Part shown: positions 18,042 through 27,190 of the stretch, one piece after another
Position numbering within the stretch: position 1 is the first letter of the stretch
Layout: every line of letters starts with the position of its first letter
From: Dehalococcoidia bacterium
GTDB lineage: Bacteria; Chloroflexota; Dehalococcoidia; UBA2979
NCBI GenBank assembly: GCA_003599735.1
Contig: QZJI01000040.1
Location: forward strand, 1-59,282
Length of the DNA: 59,282 bases
Direction of reading: 5' to 3'
Notes under the pieces: model-generated
What the model saw: the letters and a program-made list of their open reading frames with translations, nothing else
Database searches by the model: none
Told to the model about the DNA's origin: nothing
Program-made: the position numbers and the translations under genes

Positions 18042-18073
18042 TCGGCTCCGTGTGAATGGGAGAGAGGTCGGCC

Positions 18074-18229
18074 GTGGCCAAGATCCAAAAGCAGCAGAGT
18101 GAACCGCGGGAACCATTGCCTCCCGCTGTCGAGTACCTCTGCCGGGAGTACGGCAAAGTCGTCCGCGCGATTCTTCTCCGCGAACAAGAGGAACGAGAAG
18201 CCGAAGCCGCAAAGGCAAAGCAGGAGTAG
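18074..18229 (+). CDS. small charged protein (51 aa) following AbiEii-2
   Basis: A GTG start preceded by GGGAGAGAGGTC; 51 codons ending TAG at 18229. The product begins MAKIQKQQSEPREP and ends in a Glu/Lys/Ala helix (REQEEREAEAAKAKQE). Codon use is high-GC like the neighbours. It lies 32 nt after abiEii-2 in the same direction and before a hairpin, suggesting it is the last gene of the transcript. No family is recognised. Confidence 0.5.
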   Translation: MAKIQKQQSEPREPLPPAVEYLCREYGKVVRAILLREQEEREAEAAKAKQE

Positions 18230-18244
18230 TTGGCGCGTCGGTTC

Positions 18245-18277
18245 TGCTACCGAGCGAGGAGCCGTCAGCCGGTAGCA
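18245..18277 (+). terminator. hairpin downstream of AbiE module 2
   Basis: TGCTACCG (18245-18252) pairs perfectly with CGGTAGCA (18270-18277) across a 17-nt loop. There is no T-tract, so it could be a 3' stabilising hairpin rather than an intrinsic terminator. Confidence 0.4.
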
Positions 18278-18410
18278 GGCGCCGCAGGCCAGGGCGGACT
18301 TATCGGCTCTACGGTGCGGAGATTGAATCCGCGAAGCCGGGGGCGCTCCTTGAATATAGAGGTGGCTAAACGAGAGGGATGACGCAACGAAAGCGCGGCA
18401 ACTCGGCTCC

Positions 18411-18442
18411 GTTTATCACCCGTGAACCGTCATACCGAAGTT
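18411..18442. repeat. dispersed repeat, copy B (partial)
   Basis: GTTTATCACC is shared with the complement of copy C, and GTGAAC, CATACCGA and GTT follow in the same order as in copies A and C, with substitutions. The right half of the palindrome is lost. It sits between the AbiE module and the membrane-protein genes, at the right edge of the defence island. Confidence 0.45.
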
Positions 18443-18473
18443 AGAGCAGGCCTGACGGCGCCTGTCGATGAAT

Positions 18474-19070
18474 TCAAACGGCCCTGACCTGCACCGTCCC
18501 GGCTAGTACCAACCAGGCCGTCACCACCGCGATGAATAGTCGTTGAACCATTCCGGCGCTGTCGCTGGTTGCGTAGCGCAGGCCAAGCAATGCGAGCAAC
18601 GCGACAGCGGCAGTCAGCAGCAGGCTCCAATTCCACCGTCCTCCATCGACCCAAGCACTGATGGCGCTGTAGACGATCATTCCGGCTACCAGGAACCAGA
18701 AGCCCGTTTGCGCGAGCTGAATATGGATGTTGCCCGCACGCGTAGCGGTCACCCGCGTCGAGGGATCGGTGACGAACACAGCGAGCCCCATGATGCAGAA
18801 GGCAGCTGCCGTCAGGAGCGCAGCTACCGCATAGCGAGGGAGAGTCGAGGGGGGCGATGCGGTGACGCTTACCACCGCGCATGAGAGTACGGAGAGGCCC
18901 AGGACGACGAAAGCAAATCGCATCGCCACGCCGTAGGTGCCGAGAGAGTACTCACTGATGTACCGAGTGGAAGGCTCGAACTCCGGCGACAACAGATGCA
19001 GTATCAGCAGGATGACGAGAAAGCTCGACGAGCCGGCGATCGTCCCTACCGCGAAGTCGTCGGTCGTCAT
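18474..19070 (-). CDS. DUF998-family membrane protein
   Basis: A 198-aa protein with about six hydrophobic segments. The loop after helix 1, SPEFEPSTRYISEYSLGTYG (about 28-47), is the signature of DUF998 proteins, which are small multi-pass membrane proteins of unknown function. The start lies just after the stop of the upstream gene (6-nt gap), with an AGGGA ribosome site overlapping that stop, so the two form an operon. Confidence 0.8.
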   Translation of the reverse strand: MTTDDFAVGTIAGSSSFLVILLILHLLSPEFEPSTRYISEYSLGTYGVAMRFAFVVLGLSVLSCAVVSVTASPPSTLPRYAVAALLTAAAFCIMGLAVFVTDPSTRVTATRAGNIHIQLAQTGFWFLVAGMIVYSAISAWVDGGRWNWSLLLTAAVALLALLGLRYATSDSAGMVQRLFIAVVTAWLVLAGTVQVRAV

Positions 19071-19076
19071 GCGTCC

Positions 19077-19451
19077 CTACACGTACTTCCGCGCGTACTC
19101 ACCAACGACGGGGATCTCCGTCATCTCGCCTTGGAATGCGCGGAACGCGAGAAAGAGAAACGCGCCCAGGAATGCGAGGCTGACCAGGTTCTGCACCATG
19201 GACAGGAACAGCCAGCTGAGCGGCATCATGTAGTAGACCATCGAGACGAGTGTCGAAAGAACGATCGAGATCACGATGGCCATCACACCGAGCAACAACG
19301 ACTGAAGCGCATGGAATCGAACAGTCGGGTTCTGGCTGTACGGTGCGATGAGAAGGAACGCGATGCTTGCGAAAGGGATGAGGTAGCACAGGGCAGACGC
19401 GACATTGGTACTCAGCCCACTTCCGGTCTGCGGCCCCGATTGCTGCGTCAT
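19077..19451 (-). CDS. DUF4870/Tic20-like small membrane protein
   Basis: A 124-aa protein with four predicted helices. The pattern ALCYLIPFASIAFLLIAPYS followed by VRFHALQSLLLG (about 44-55) is the DUF4870/Tic20-like core, in which RFHALQS is diagnostic. The short polar N-terminus is Gln/Gly rich. The start has GGGGA 5 nt upstream. It is co-transcribed with the DUF998 gene. The role is unknown; the family is thought to affect membrane protein insertion or homeostasis. Confidence 0.8.
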   Translation of the reverse strand: MTQQSGPQTGSGLSTNVASALCYLIPFASIAFLLIAPYSQNPTVRFHALQSLLLGVMAIVISIVLSTLVSMVYYMMPLSWLFLSMVQNLVSLAFLGAFLFLAFRAFQGEMTEIPVVGEYARKYV

Positions 19452-19952
19452 CCTCGTCCCCTGCCCGGTAACACCGCTCTACACGCGAGCAAAGCGCCGT
19501 GCTCATCAGCACAACTTCCACGGAAGGCACCCGCGGGCCGCGCCGCCGATCGAGACCGCAGTTCCGACACAGTCGCGTTCGCAGAACTCCGAGCCTCCGG
19601 CGAGAGTCCGGCATCGCGGTTGAATTGATGTCGCGATCCCGTGACCCGCGCATGCGAGACACCCTAAAGGCCCCCCTGTCAGCAGGCCACCGGGGCCACG
19701 CGGACCACCGGACTGCATCGGCGCCGTGAGCAGAAGCAGGACATCAATCGCGCCCCTCCCGTATACAGGTAGCGAATTCGATCGTGCTTACGAGCTGGGC
19801 CGTAGGTGGATCGCCCCGCTCTGCGGACGACGACGCGCGGACGCTTCCGGTGCTAGTCTCCGGCACGAGCCGCGGTTCATCGACGGAATCGACGGCGAGC
19901 GCGCGGGTGCACGGGCACGAGCAACTCAGCGGAACGTCAGACGAGGATGCGC
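19452..19952. other. 501-nt intergenic region, nothing recognised
   Basis: It separates the minus-strand membrane operon from the plus-strand SDR gene, so promoters for both are expected here. No gene, repeat or hairpin stands out. Short overlapping ORFs on both strands show no family features. Confidence 0.5.
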
Positions 19953-20723
19953 ATGGAGCCAGACTTCGACTTCGCCGACAAGACGATCCTCGTCACGGGA
20001 TCGGGCCGGAACATCGGGCGCGCCATCATCCTCGAGTTCGCGGCGCGGGGTGCGAACGTCGTCATCAACAGCCGTTCCAACCGCGAGGAGGCCGAGGGTG
20101 TGGCGCGCGAAGCGGAGGCGCTTGGCGCGAAGTCGCTGGTCGTGATGGGCGAGGCCGCGAACCTCGCGACGGTCGAGGAGATGAAGCAGCGCGCGGAGGA
20201 CGCCTTCGGTCGCGTCGACATCTACGTCAGCAACGCCGCTCGCCGCCTGTCCCGGTCGTTCTTCGACACGACCAACGAGGACTGGCACACCTACCTCAAC
20301 CAGCAGCTCACCGCATCCTGGTATCTCGCCAAGGCGTTCGTGCCCGGAATGATCGAAGCGGGCTGGGGCCGCATCGTCCACGTCAACGGCAATGACGGCC
20401 ACCACGGCGGCTGGTCGCGCATCCCGCACTCCGTCGCGAAAGGCGGGCTGCGCACGCTCACGAAGTCGCTCGCGTCCGGCCTCGGCGAGTACGGGATCAC
20501 GGTGAACGACCTCTACCCGGGGTACGCCGCCACCGTCCGACTGGAGGAGACGCACCCGGGTGGCTGGGCCGCCAGCGCCGAACGTGCCTCGCACACGCCG
20601 CTGGGCCGCCAACCTACGGTCGAGGAACTCGCCTGGGGTTGTCTGTTTCTGTGCGCGCCGCGCTCGGGCGCCATCACCGGCTCGGGTCTCTACATAGACG
20701 GCGGTGCCGGGATGATCGGGTAG
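19953..20723 (+). CDS. SDR-family protein with altered catalytic residues
   Basis: A 256-aa Rossmann protein: cofactor motif TGSGRNIG (15-22), helix alpha-E region and SDR C-terminal GSGLYIDGGAGMIG. The catalytic YxxxK is HSVAK here (His159, Lys163). The catalytic Ser strand reads HVNGNDG with no Ser, and NNAG is SNAA. This implies either a non-reducing SDR or different chemistry. The ATG at 19953 has GAGG about 5 nt upstream; the ATG at 19947 overlaps it and is less likely. Monocistronic; substrate unknown. Confidence 0.85.
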   Translation: MEPDFDFADKTILVTGSGRNIGRAIILEFAARGANVVINSRSNREEAEGVAREAEALGAKSLVVMGEAANLATVEEMKQRAEDAFGRVDIYVSNAARRLSRSFFDTTNEDWHTYLNQQLTASWYLAKAFVPGMIEAGWGRIVHVNGNDGHHGGWSRIPHSVAKGGLRTLTKSLASGLGEYGITVNDLYPGYAATVRLEETHPGGWAASAERASHTPLGRQPTVEELAWGCLFLCAPRSGAITGSGLYIDGGAGMIG

Positions 20724-20804
20724 CCGACCGAGTGACGGTCGGCCCCCGAATGTGTTTGCCCCCAATCAACCCACGCCGTTGCGCCTCTGCCGTTGCCCGG
20801 TGCT

Positions 20805-23800
20805 CTACTTCGAGCCGGCCGCGGCGAGCGTGAGGTCGGCACCATGTCGAAGCGTGCGTGTCGCGATCACTCGAGGCCAGGCGAAGCGCCGAATGAAGCC
20901 CGGCTCAGTAGGTTGCGGCCCGTCGAGTGGTGAGAGCTCGGTCTTCAAGCCTTGTCGCGCTTCCGAACCGGTCGCGATCGCCGCGCCGAGCGATGGGGAG
21001 AAACCATCGTCACAGGCAACAAACGCGATCACGGGCGAGCTCGCAAGCGCCCCCGCATCGCCGGGCGCCACGCACAGCACCGCGTCGGGGACGCCCGCCG
21101 TCCACAAGGCTTCGAGGATCGGCAGCAAGCTCGGCGAGCCGCTGACCATGACGCCATTCCCAGCGAGTAGCGGAGCGACGAGCCACCACGCGGCACGGAC
21201 CCCATCAGCGCACACCACGCCGGCTCCGCGCGGCAGGTCATAGAGCATCCTTGTCTCCTGGCCGGCGACTTGAACCGTGGGTGCGGGGCGCCCGAGTTCC
21301 TCGGCTGCCGCGTGCGCTGCGGCCACGAGGATCGCTGCGGTCGCATCCTGGCCCTTCGCCAGCGCCGCAGCAGCGCGCTCTATCGTCGCGATGCGCTCGC
21401 CGAGCGTCGCAATCCACGGGATCGCCGCCGGGAACGGGGCTTCCTCGTCGGTGAGCCGGTCACCGGCGCCCATCGGAGCATCGACGCGCTCGACGAACGC
21501 CCAGAGGTAGTCGCCGCCGCCGGCCTTCGGACCGGTGCCGGAGAAGCGCATCCCTCCGAACGGCTCGACGCCGGGACGGGCGCCCGTCGACGTTCGATTC
21601 ACGTACACGTGCCCCGCATCGATCGCAGCACTCACGCGGGCGATACGGCCCGGACTGCGCGAGAAGAGCGCTGAGGTGAGCCCATACGCCGTGCCGTTCG
21701 CGATGTGGATCGCCTCCACCTCATCATCAACGGCGATCACCGCGAGGATCGGGCCAAAGAGCTCCTCGGTCGCGGTGCGCGCACGCAGTGCATCACTCTT
21801 ATCGATCTCGACGATCAGCGGTCCGTGGGTGATTGACCCCGTGGGCGCGGCGAAACGATCGAGGAGCACCCGACCCTCCTGACGTGCGACGGTTGCGGCA
21901 GCCTCGAGTCGTTCGGAGGCCCGGCGGTCGATCACGGGGTTGACCTGTGTCGCGGGGTCGTCGGCGTCGCCGCAGATCAGCGAAGCTGCCGCTTCGACGA
22001 GCCGCAAGCAGAATCGGTCGAACACCGTCCGCTCAACCAGCACGCGGGAGATCGCCGAGCATTTCTGGTTCGCGTGTCCGAATGCGGATGCCAAGACGCC
22101 CGATACTGCCTCGTCGAGGTCGGAATCGTCGAACACCAGGGCGGGGTTCTTGCCGCCCATCTCCGTGATCGCACTTCGAGGGCGCCCCTCGTCGGTTGTC
22201 GTCCGCGAGACCGCCTCGTGGATCGCCGTCCCGACGGCGCGCGACCCGGTGAACGCCACCATCGCGACCCGCCGATCGTCCACGAGCGCCTGTCCTGCCT
22301 CGCGTCCCTCGCCGGGAAGGCAGAGCACGACCTCCGCGGGGACGCCTGCCTCGTGAAGCAGCGCGACGAGGCGTGTAGCGACCAGCGGCGTCTGTGTCGC
22401 GGGCTTCAGCACCACCGTGTCGCCCACGGCGAGGGCTGCGGCAGTCATCCCGCAGGGGATCGCGAGCGAGAAGTTCCACGGCGGGATCACCGCAACGACG
22501 CCCCGCGGCCGGATGCGATCACCGAAGGCCTCGAAGAGCCGTTCGGCCTCCACGGCGTACAGGCGAAGGAAATCGACCGCCTCCTCCACCTCGGCCCATG
22601 CTCCCGCGCGATCTCGGCCGCCCTCGCGCACGATCGCTGCCGCGAACTCGTGGCCGCGCGCGAGCAGGAGATTGGCGGCCCGACGGAGGATTGCCGCGCG
22701 GCTCGCAGCTCCCAGAGCCTGCCATGCGGGCTGCGCCTGGTGTGCACGCTCCACCGCGGCGGCAGCACCACGAGGAGACGCGAGCTCCACGCGCGCGAGT
22801 GGAATGCCATCTGGGTCGGACGGGCTATGTACGTCGATCGTCAGCGCGGCCTCGATGCCGACCGGGAGCGCGAGGTGGGGAGGCTGGACAACCGGGGCAG
22901 TCGCGAGAGCCGCATCAAACGAGTCACGGAATGTCGCGTCGAACCAGCGCGCCGCGGGGGCTCGTTCGAAATGCGCCCCATCCGCGGCGACTGATGGCGA
23001 GTCGAGTGTGGTTGCCGGCGGCGCGAGCAACTGTTCAATGGACGCCTGCTGGCGGCTCTGCATCAGGAACCCGGCCTGCGACGAATTCTCGAGAATGCGT
23101 CGGACGAGGTAGGCCATGCCGGGCAGCAGATCCCCGACCGGGACGTAGTCGCGTGCCGGCCATCCTTGCTCGACGAGTGCTCGGCTCATCGCCTCCGAGG
23201 TGCGATGCAGCGTCTGGTGTTCGACCGCATTCGCGGGGATGCCCCGTGCCTCGGCGGCGGCGCTGGCGTACGCGTGCGTCCGGGGGTTGTGACTCGCGAC
23301 CGCGAGGTGAAGGACGTCGGCGTTATCGAGCAGTCGATCGACGCAGCTGTCAAACGAGCGATCCGTTGCCTCCTTCCGCTGGAATACCGGGGCCGGCCAG
23401 CGGTTCGCGGACGCGACCGCCGTCTCATAGTCCCAGTAGGCCCCCTTCACGAGCCGCACCTGGAACGGAGTCCCGCGCTCACGCGCGAATGCAACCAGTT
23501 CATCGAGGTGCGCGTCGACATCGCGCAGGTACGCCTGGACGACGATCCCGGCATCGGTCCAGTCCACGAAGGAACCGCCTGGGCCGAATGCGTCCCGGAA
23601 GGCGGCCCATACGACGTCGCGCGTCTCGTACTGCTCGGCGTCGATGGCGAGCCCGATGCCAGCGGTCCGCGCGGCCTCGGCAATCCGCAGCAGTCGAGGT
23701 CGAACGCGGGCCACTGATCCGTTCAGGTCGACGGGGGTGAAGTGATGCGTGAGCGATGAGAGCTTGATCGAGACCTGGAGCGACGGTTCGCCACCGGCAG

Positions 23801-24344
23801 AACGTGTGCGGGCTGACAATTCGCGCGAGAGATCTGCGATCAACGCGAGGTATCGCGCCTCGTACTCGTCAGCCTCGCGGACGCTGAGCACGGCTTCCCC
23901 CAGCACATCGAACGAGGGCACACGTCCGGCCGCAGCGAGCGATTCCACGATGCGATGGACGCCGGACTCTCCGGGTAGCGTGATGAAGCGTCGCGCGAAC
24001 ACCTCGGCCGCGCGGCGTGACGCGCTGGCGATGACAGTGGCGGGAAGTTGCTCGTTGCGGGCGACGCGCAGCAGCCAACGCAGAGGGCGTGGGATGCCGA
24101 CGAAGTCGCCCGCGAAGTACTCGTGGAAGAGCTGCTGGACCTCGTCCGAGGTTCCGGGGGCGTCGAACGCGGCCAGGACGTCCAGGAACCGCAGCAGCCG
24201 GGTACGGAACTGCGTGTCGGCCATCGCGTTGGTGAGGAGCCAGTCTTCGACCTGTTCGTCGAGGCGCGGCGAGTAGCGCCCCATCGACTCCAGCAGTGTC
24301 CGACCGATCGCCTGGGTGCGAGTCTCGACGTGGTCAGCTGTCAC
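20805..24344 (-). CDS. putA: bifunctional proline dehydrogenase / P5C dehydrogenase
   Basis: A 1179-aa fusion. The N-terminal helical arm and FAD-binding proline dehydrogenase barrel (about 100-440) contain VSIKLSSLTHHF, IDAEQYE, VRLVKGAYWDYE and the YVPVGDLLPGMAYLVRR segment. The aldehyde dehydrogenase domain (about 480-950) has PPWNFS, TEMGGKNP (catalytic-site Glu) and GHANQKCSA (catalytic Cys). The last 200 residues are a second ALDH-like fold, as in long PutA forms. It oxidises proline to glutamate with internal channelling. The GTG at 24344 is favoured by GAGGGGAG 8 nt upstream. No DNA-binding RHH domain is present, so it is not self-regulating like the E. coli protein. Confidence 0.95.
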   Translation of the reverse strand: MTADHVETRTQAIGRTLLESMGRYSPRLDEQVEDWLLTNAMADTQFRTRLLRFLDVLAAFDAPGTSDEVQQLFHEYFAGDFVGIPRPLRWLLRVARNEQLPATVIASASRRAAEVFARRFITLPGESGVHRIVESLAAAGRVPSFDVLGEAVLSVREADEYEARYLALIADLSRELSARTRSAGGEPSLQVSIKLSSLTHHFTPVDLNGSVARVRPRLLRIAEAARTAGIGLAIDAEQYETRDVVWAAFRDAFGPGGSFVDWTDAGIVVQAYLRDVDAHLDELVAFARERGTPFQVRLVKGAYWDYETAVASANRWPAPVFQRKEATDRSFDSCVDRLLDNADVLHLAVASHNPRTHAYASAAAEARGIPANAVEHQTLHRTSEAMSRALVEQGWPARDYVPVGDLLPGMAYLVRRILENSSQAGFLMQSRQQASIEQLLAPPATTLDSPSVAADGAHFERAPAARWFDATFRDSFDAALATAPVVQPPHLALPVGIEAALTIDVHSPSDPDGIPLARVELASPRGAAAAVERAHQAQPAWQALGAASRAAILRRAANLLLARGHEFAAAIVREGGRDRAGAWAEVEEAVDFLRLYAVEAERLFEAFGDRIRPRGVVAVIPPWNFSLAIPCGMTAAALAVGDTVVLKPATQTPLVATRLVALLHEAGVPAEVVLCLPGEGREAGQALVDDRRVAMVAFTGSRAVGTAIHEAVSRTTTDEGRPRSAITEMGGKNPALVFDDSDLDEAVSGVLASAFGHANQKCSAISRVLVERTVFDRFCLRLVEAAASLICGDADDPATQVNPVIDRRASERLEAAATVARQEGRVLLDRFAAPTGSITHGPLIVEIDKSDALRARTATEELFGPILAVIAVDDEVEAIHIANGTAYGLTSALFSRSPGRIARVSAAIDAGHVYVNRTSTGARPGVEPFGGMRFSGTGPKAGGGDYLWAFVERVDAPMGAGDRLTDEEAPFPAAIPWIATLGERIATIERAAAALAKGQDATAAILVAAAHAAAEELGRPAPTVQVAGQETRMLYDLPRGAGVVCADGVRAAWWLVAPLLAGNGVMVSGSPSLLPILEALWTAGVPDAVLCVAPGDAGALASSPVIAFVACDDGFSPSLGAAIATGSEARQGLKTELSPLDGPQPTEPGFIRRFAWPRVIATRTLRHGADLTLAAAGSK

Positions 24345-24574
24345 GTGCAGTCTCCCCTCGTCCACCTCGAGGTTACCGCGCGGTCTCCTCCCGTGACACG
24401 ACGCGGAGTGCTATTCGCAGCTGACTGGAGGGGAGGGGCACGCCAACTCCTCTCCGCGACGCACTACCTGGCGCGTCGGAGAATGGCCTCAATCAAACGG
24501 CTAGCTCAGACCGTCACCAGATCGCCGACGTATCAAGCACAGAGGAGATGTTCGCGACCTCAACAGCATGATCC

Positions 24575-25252
24575 TCATCGGGAGGGATCAAAGAGGTACC
24601 CGAAGCCCCGTTCAGTCACGATGTGGCGCGCCGCGTCTCCAAGCTTCTCTCGGAGGCGATGCACGTAGGCGCGGACGTAGTCCGTCTCATCCTTATATGC
24701 CTCGCCCCACACCTTCCGCAGCAGCACCTCCTGCCGCTGTACAACCCCGGCACTCTGCACGAGGTAGTACAGAAGTCTGTACTCGGTGGGAGTCAGGTCG
24801 ATCACTCGGCCAGCGAGCCGGGCTTCCTGCTTCTCAAAGTCCATTTCAAACTCACCCGCGGCGAAGGATGCGGCGCCGCTCTGGGGTACCGTCAGGCGCC
24901 TCAACACCGCCCGGACGCGCTCGATCAACTCCTGGTGGTTGAACGGCTTCGTCACGTAGTCGTCAGCGCCCAGTCTCAGCCCTCGGATTTTATCCGGGGT
25001 CATGTCACGCGCCGTGAGCACGATCACCGGCACGTCCGAGGTCAGCCGCAGTTGCTCAAGGACATCAAGTCCGTTGATGTCGGGCAGTCCGATGTCGAGG
25101 AGCACGATGTCGGGATGACCGCTCTCGATCAGACGGAGCGCGGTTCGTCCCGTGTCGGCAGCGATGACTTCTGAGCCGGGCCAGAGCATCAAGAAGTTCA
25201 GCCGTACCGATTCGACGACCTCGGGAGAGTCATCGACGATCAGCACCTTCAC
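24575..25252 (-). CDS. OmpR/KdpE-family response regulator
   Basis: A 225-aa protein: receiver domain (1-120) with acidic pocket VDDS, phospho-acceptor Asp in IVLLDIGLPDI, Thr in VLTARD and Lys in TKPF. A C-terminal winged helix follows (LTPTEYRLLYYLV, then VWGEAYKDETDYVRAYVHRLREKL). The GTG start overlaps the kinase stop (GTGA), so it is translationally coupled to the cognate kinase. Targets are unknown; putA and greA-like genes lie on either side. Confidence 0.93.
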   Translation of the reverse strand: MKVLIVDDSPEVVESVRLNFLMLWPGSEVIAADTGRTALRLIESGHPDIVLLDIGLPDINGLDVLEQLRLTSDVPVIVLTARDMTPDKIRGLRLGADDYVTKPFNHQELIERVRAVLRRLTVPQSGAASFAAGEFEMDFEKQEARLAGRVIDLTPTEYRLLYYLVQSAGVVQRQEVLLRKVWGEAYKDETDYVRAYVHRLREKLGDAARHIVTERGFGYLFDPSR

Positions 25253-26265
25253 GCTGGGTCGTTGCCCGGTGCATCGCCGATCGGCACACGAAGCGTGAAG
25301 CAACTTCCGGCGCCCGGGCTGCTCTCCACTTCGATGCTGCCGTGATGAGCCTGTGCGATCGCAAGCGCGATCGGGAGGCCAAGCCCCGCCCCGCCCGCTG
25401 TGTCGCCACTGCTCCGGTAGAATCGCTCGAAGAGGTGCGCTCGGTCCGCAAGCGCAATACCAGGGCCTTGATCACGGACTTCCCAGAAGACGTCTTCTCC
25501 CTCCGAGCGGACGGTCAAGAAGACCGTCGATCCTTCCGGGGAGAAGCGATTCGCGTTCGCGAGGAGATTCAGCAACGCTTGCTCCAAACGTCGTCGGTCG
25601 CCGAAGACGACCGGCGGTGCTGCCGGCTGGTGCACTTGCAACTGCTGCCCGCGCGCCTCGAAGAGCGGTGCCACGAGCTTCGCCGCGTCCCGCGCCAGCT
25701 CTGACGCGTCTACTGACCAGGAGTGCATCTCGATCGTGCCGGATCGGTAGCGTGCGAGGTCGAGGAGATCCGCGATCAGCTTTTGCATCTTGTCCGCACT
25801 CGATGCGATCGTGTTCAACAGCCGCTCGCGAATCGATGGTTCGATCGCGCCACCGGCGTCGACCATTAGTCCGATGCATGTGCGCATCGCCGTCAACGGT
25901 GTGCGCAGCTCGTGCGCGATCGTCGCGACGAGCTGCGTCCGAAGCCGTTCGAGCTCCTCTAATCCGATATGCAACCGGGGATCGGCCCCGGAATGGGAGC
26001 GCGCGAGTTCCTCCCCGAGCGTCGTGCGCACGTAGCGACGCTCTGCACCACGCGACGAGGCGGCGCGGATGAGGCCCCTACTGACGAGGCGTTCGAGGGA
26101 GGGAGCCACCCCAAGGTCGTGGATCGCGGCCGCGAACGCATCGACGCGCCGCGCAAGCTCTACCTCGGTTCCCCCTTCTCCCATCAGGAGCAAAACACTG
26201 ACGACCCCCAACTCCGCCTCGAGGGTGGCAGCGTCGACAGTGGCATCGAGGTCGTTCGGCTTCAT
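25249..26265 (-). CDS. soluble histidine kinase with winged-helix-like N-terminus
   Basis: A 338-aa protein with HisKA (IAHELRTPLTAMR), N box (NLLANANRFSPEG), G1 (VRDQGPGIA) and G2 (GAGLGLPIALAIA). It has no transmembrane segment. The first 95 residues resemble a PadR-like winged helix (GVVSVLLLMGEGGTEVEL, then LERLVSRGLIRAASSRG, then RYVRTTLGEELAR) instead of a usual sensor domain. An in-frame ATG at 26304 gives 13 more residues and cannot be excluded. It pairs with the downstream response regulator. The signal is presumably cytoplasmic; the N-terminal fold call is inference. Confidence 0.88.
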   Translation of the reverse strand: MKPNDLDATVDAATLEAELGVVSVLLLMGEGGTEVELARRVDAFAAAIHDLGVAPSLERLVSRGLIRAASSRGAERRYVRTTLGEELARSHSGADPRLHIGLEELERLRTQLVATIAHELRTPLTAMRTCIGLMVDAGGAIEPSIRERLLNTIASSADKMQKLIADLLDLARYRSGTIEMHSWSVDASELARDAAKLVAPLFEARGQQLQVHQPAAPPVVFGDRRRLEQALLNLLANANRFSPEGSTVFLTVRSEGEDVFWEVRDQGPGIALADRAHLFERFYRSSGDTAGGAGLGLPIALAIAQAHHGSIEVESSPGAGSCFTLRVPIGDAPGNDPA

Positions 26266-26392
26266 GTGCCATCCCGAAGCGACTGCTTCACTTCGACGCG
26301 CCATCCCAGCGTCTTCAGTCCGCCATACCGGCGTCGCCTACGGAGCTCGCCAGTGTCACACCGACGGCTGGCGAGCTCCTGAGCCGCTATGG

Positions 26393-26830
26393 TCACGCAT
26401 GGTAGACGCTTCGGACCGTCAATCGTCGGGCTCCGGCGGGCGTGACTACCTCTACCCGATCGCCGGCCCTGACGCCCAGCAGCGCAGCACCGATCGGCGA
26501 TTGGAACGAGATCCTCCCAGCCTCCGCGTCCACTTCGGTGGGCGCGACCAGCTCGTACCGGGCCGAGTCCCCGTCGTCGTAGCGCACGCGCACTCGGCTC
26601 CCCACGACCGCACGCTCGCCGATCGGGAGGACGTGCGCACGCTCGAGGATGGGGCGTAGCACGGCCGCGTTCGTCTCCGCTTCGCGGGCCGTCTCCGGGT
26701 CCCGTCGCTCCAGTTGACGTTCGGAGGCGCGCAGCGCGTTCCGCAGGCGCACATACACCGGGACGGTCATGGGGATGGAGCGCTCGGGGATCTCGAGAGA
26801 CAGGACGTTCGAACGAGTTTCACGAGTCAT
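26393..26830 (-). CDS. GreA/GreB-like elongation factor family protein
   Basis: A 145-aa protein. It has a short helical N-terminal part (about 20-65) and a C-terminal FKBP-like domain with VVGSRVRVRYDDGDSARYELV and ISFQSPIGAALLGVRAGDRVEV (about 95-130), the GreA_GreB signature region (SPIGxALLG). The N-terminal coiled coil is shorter than in GreA (about 158 aa), so it may be a Rnk/GreA-like RNA-polymerase-binding factor rather than a cleavage factor. Strong GGAGG ribosome site 6 nt before the ATG. Confidence 0.85.
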   Translation of the reverse strand: MTRETRSNVLSLEIPERSIPMTVPVYVRLRNALRASERQLERRDPETAREAETNAAVLRPILERAHVLPIGERAVVGSRVRVRYDDGDSARYELVAPTEVDAEAGRISFQSPIGAALLGVRAGDRVEVVTPAGARRLTVRSVYHA

Positions 26831-26833
26831 CAC

Positions 26834-27190
26834 ATACCTCCATCACCATCGGAGTTCGGCCGTCCCACGGAGACGGCGCCGATGGAGGGCATCACCGAGG
26901 GGCACAACTACCGTATCGAGAAGGACGGAGATTTCGGCGCCCGCTTTGTTCAATCTGCGTGAACAAACTGGCGGAACACAAGGATCGTCGGCGTGGGTCA
27001 AGTACCCGATGGGCCAGTCCCCAGACGCCCGCGATTCGATCCGGCTGAGCCTCTCGCTCCGTGCGAGCGGCACGCGAGCAGGACACGACTAGTTCCCTGA
27101 TCGCTGGGATCGCGGAGTGCGCGTGATCAGGGCGGGAGTCAGCCGTTCGCACTGCGGACGCGCTGACCCCGGCCCTGTGCGAGTTCGTGT
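26834..27190. other. 357-nt intergenic region with hairpin
   Basis: It contains the promoter region of the GreA-like gene and, near the SDR 3' end, a stem-loop (27095-27132). A 26-codon ORF at 26883 begins MEGITEGHNYRIE but lacks independent support. Nothing else is recognised. Confidence 0.45.
27095..27132 (-). terminator. stem-loop downstream of SDR gene
   Basis: CCCTGATC (27095-27102) and GATCAGGG (27125-27132) form a perfect 8-bp stem, 59 nt past the SDR stop on the minus strand. It lacks a clear T-run; it may be a terminator or 3' stabiliser. Confidence 0.4.

Noticed and set aside
26883..26963. 26-codon ORF beginning MEGITEGHNYRIE
   Set aside because: Plausible composition, but no ribosome site or homology basis and very short.
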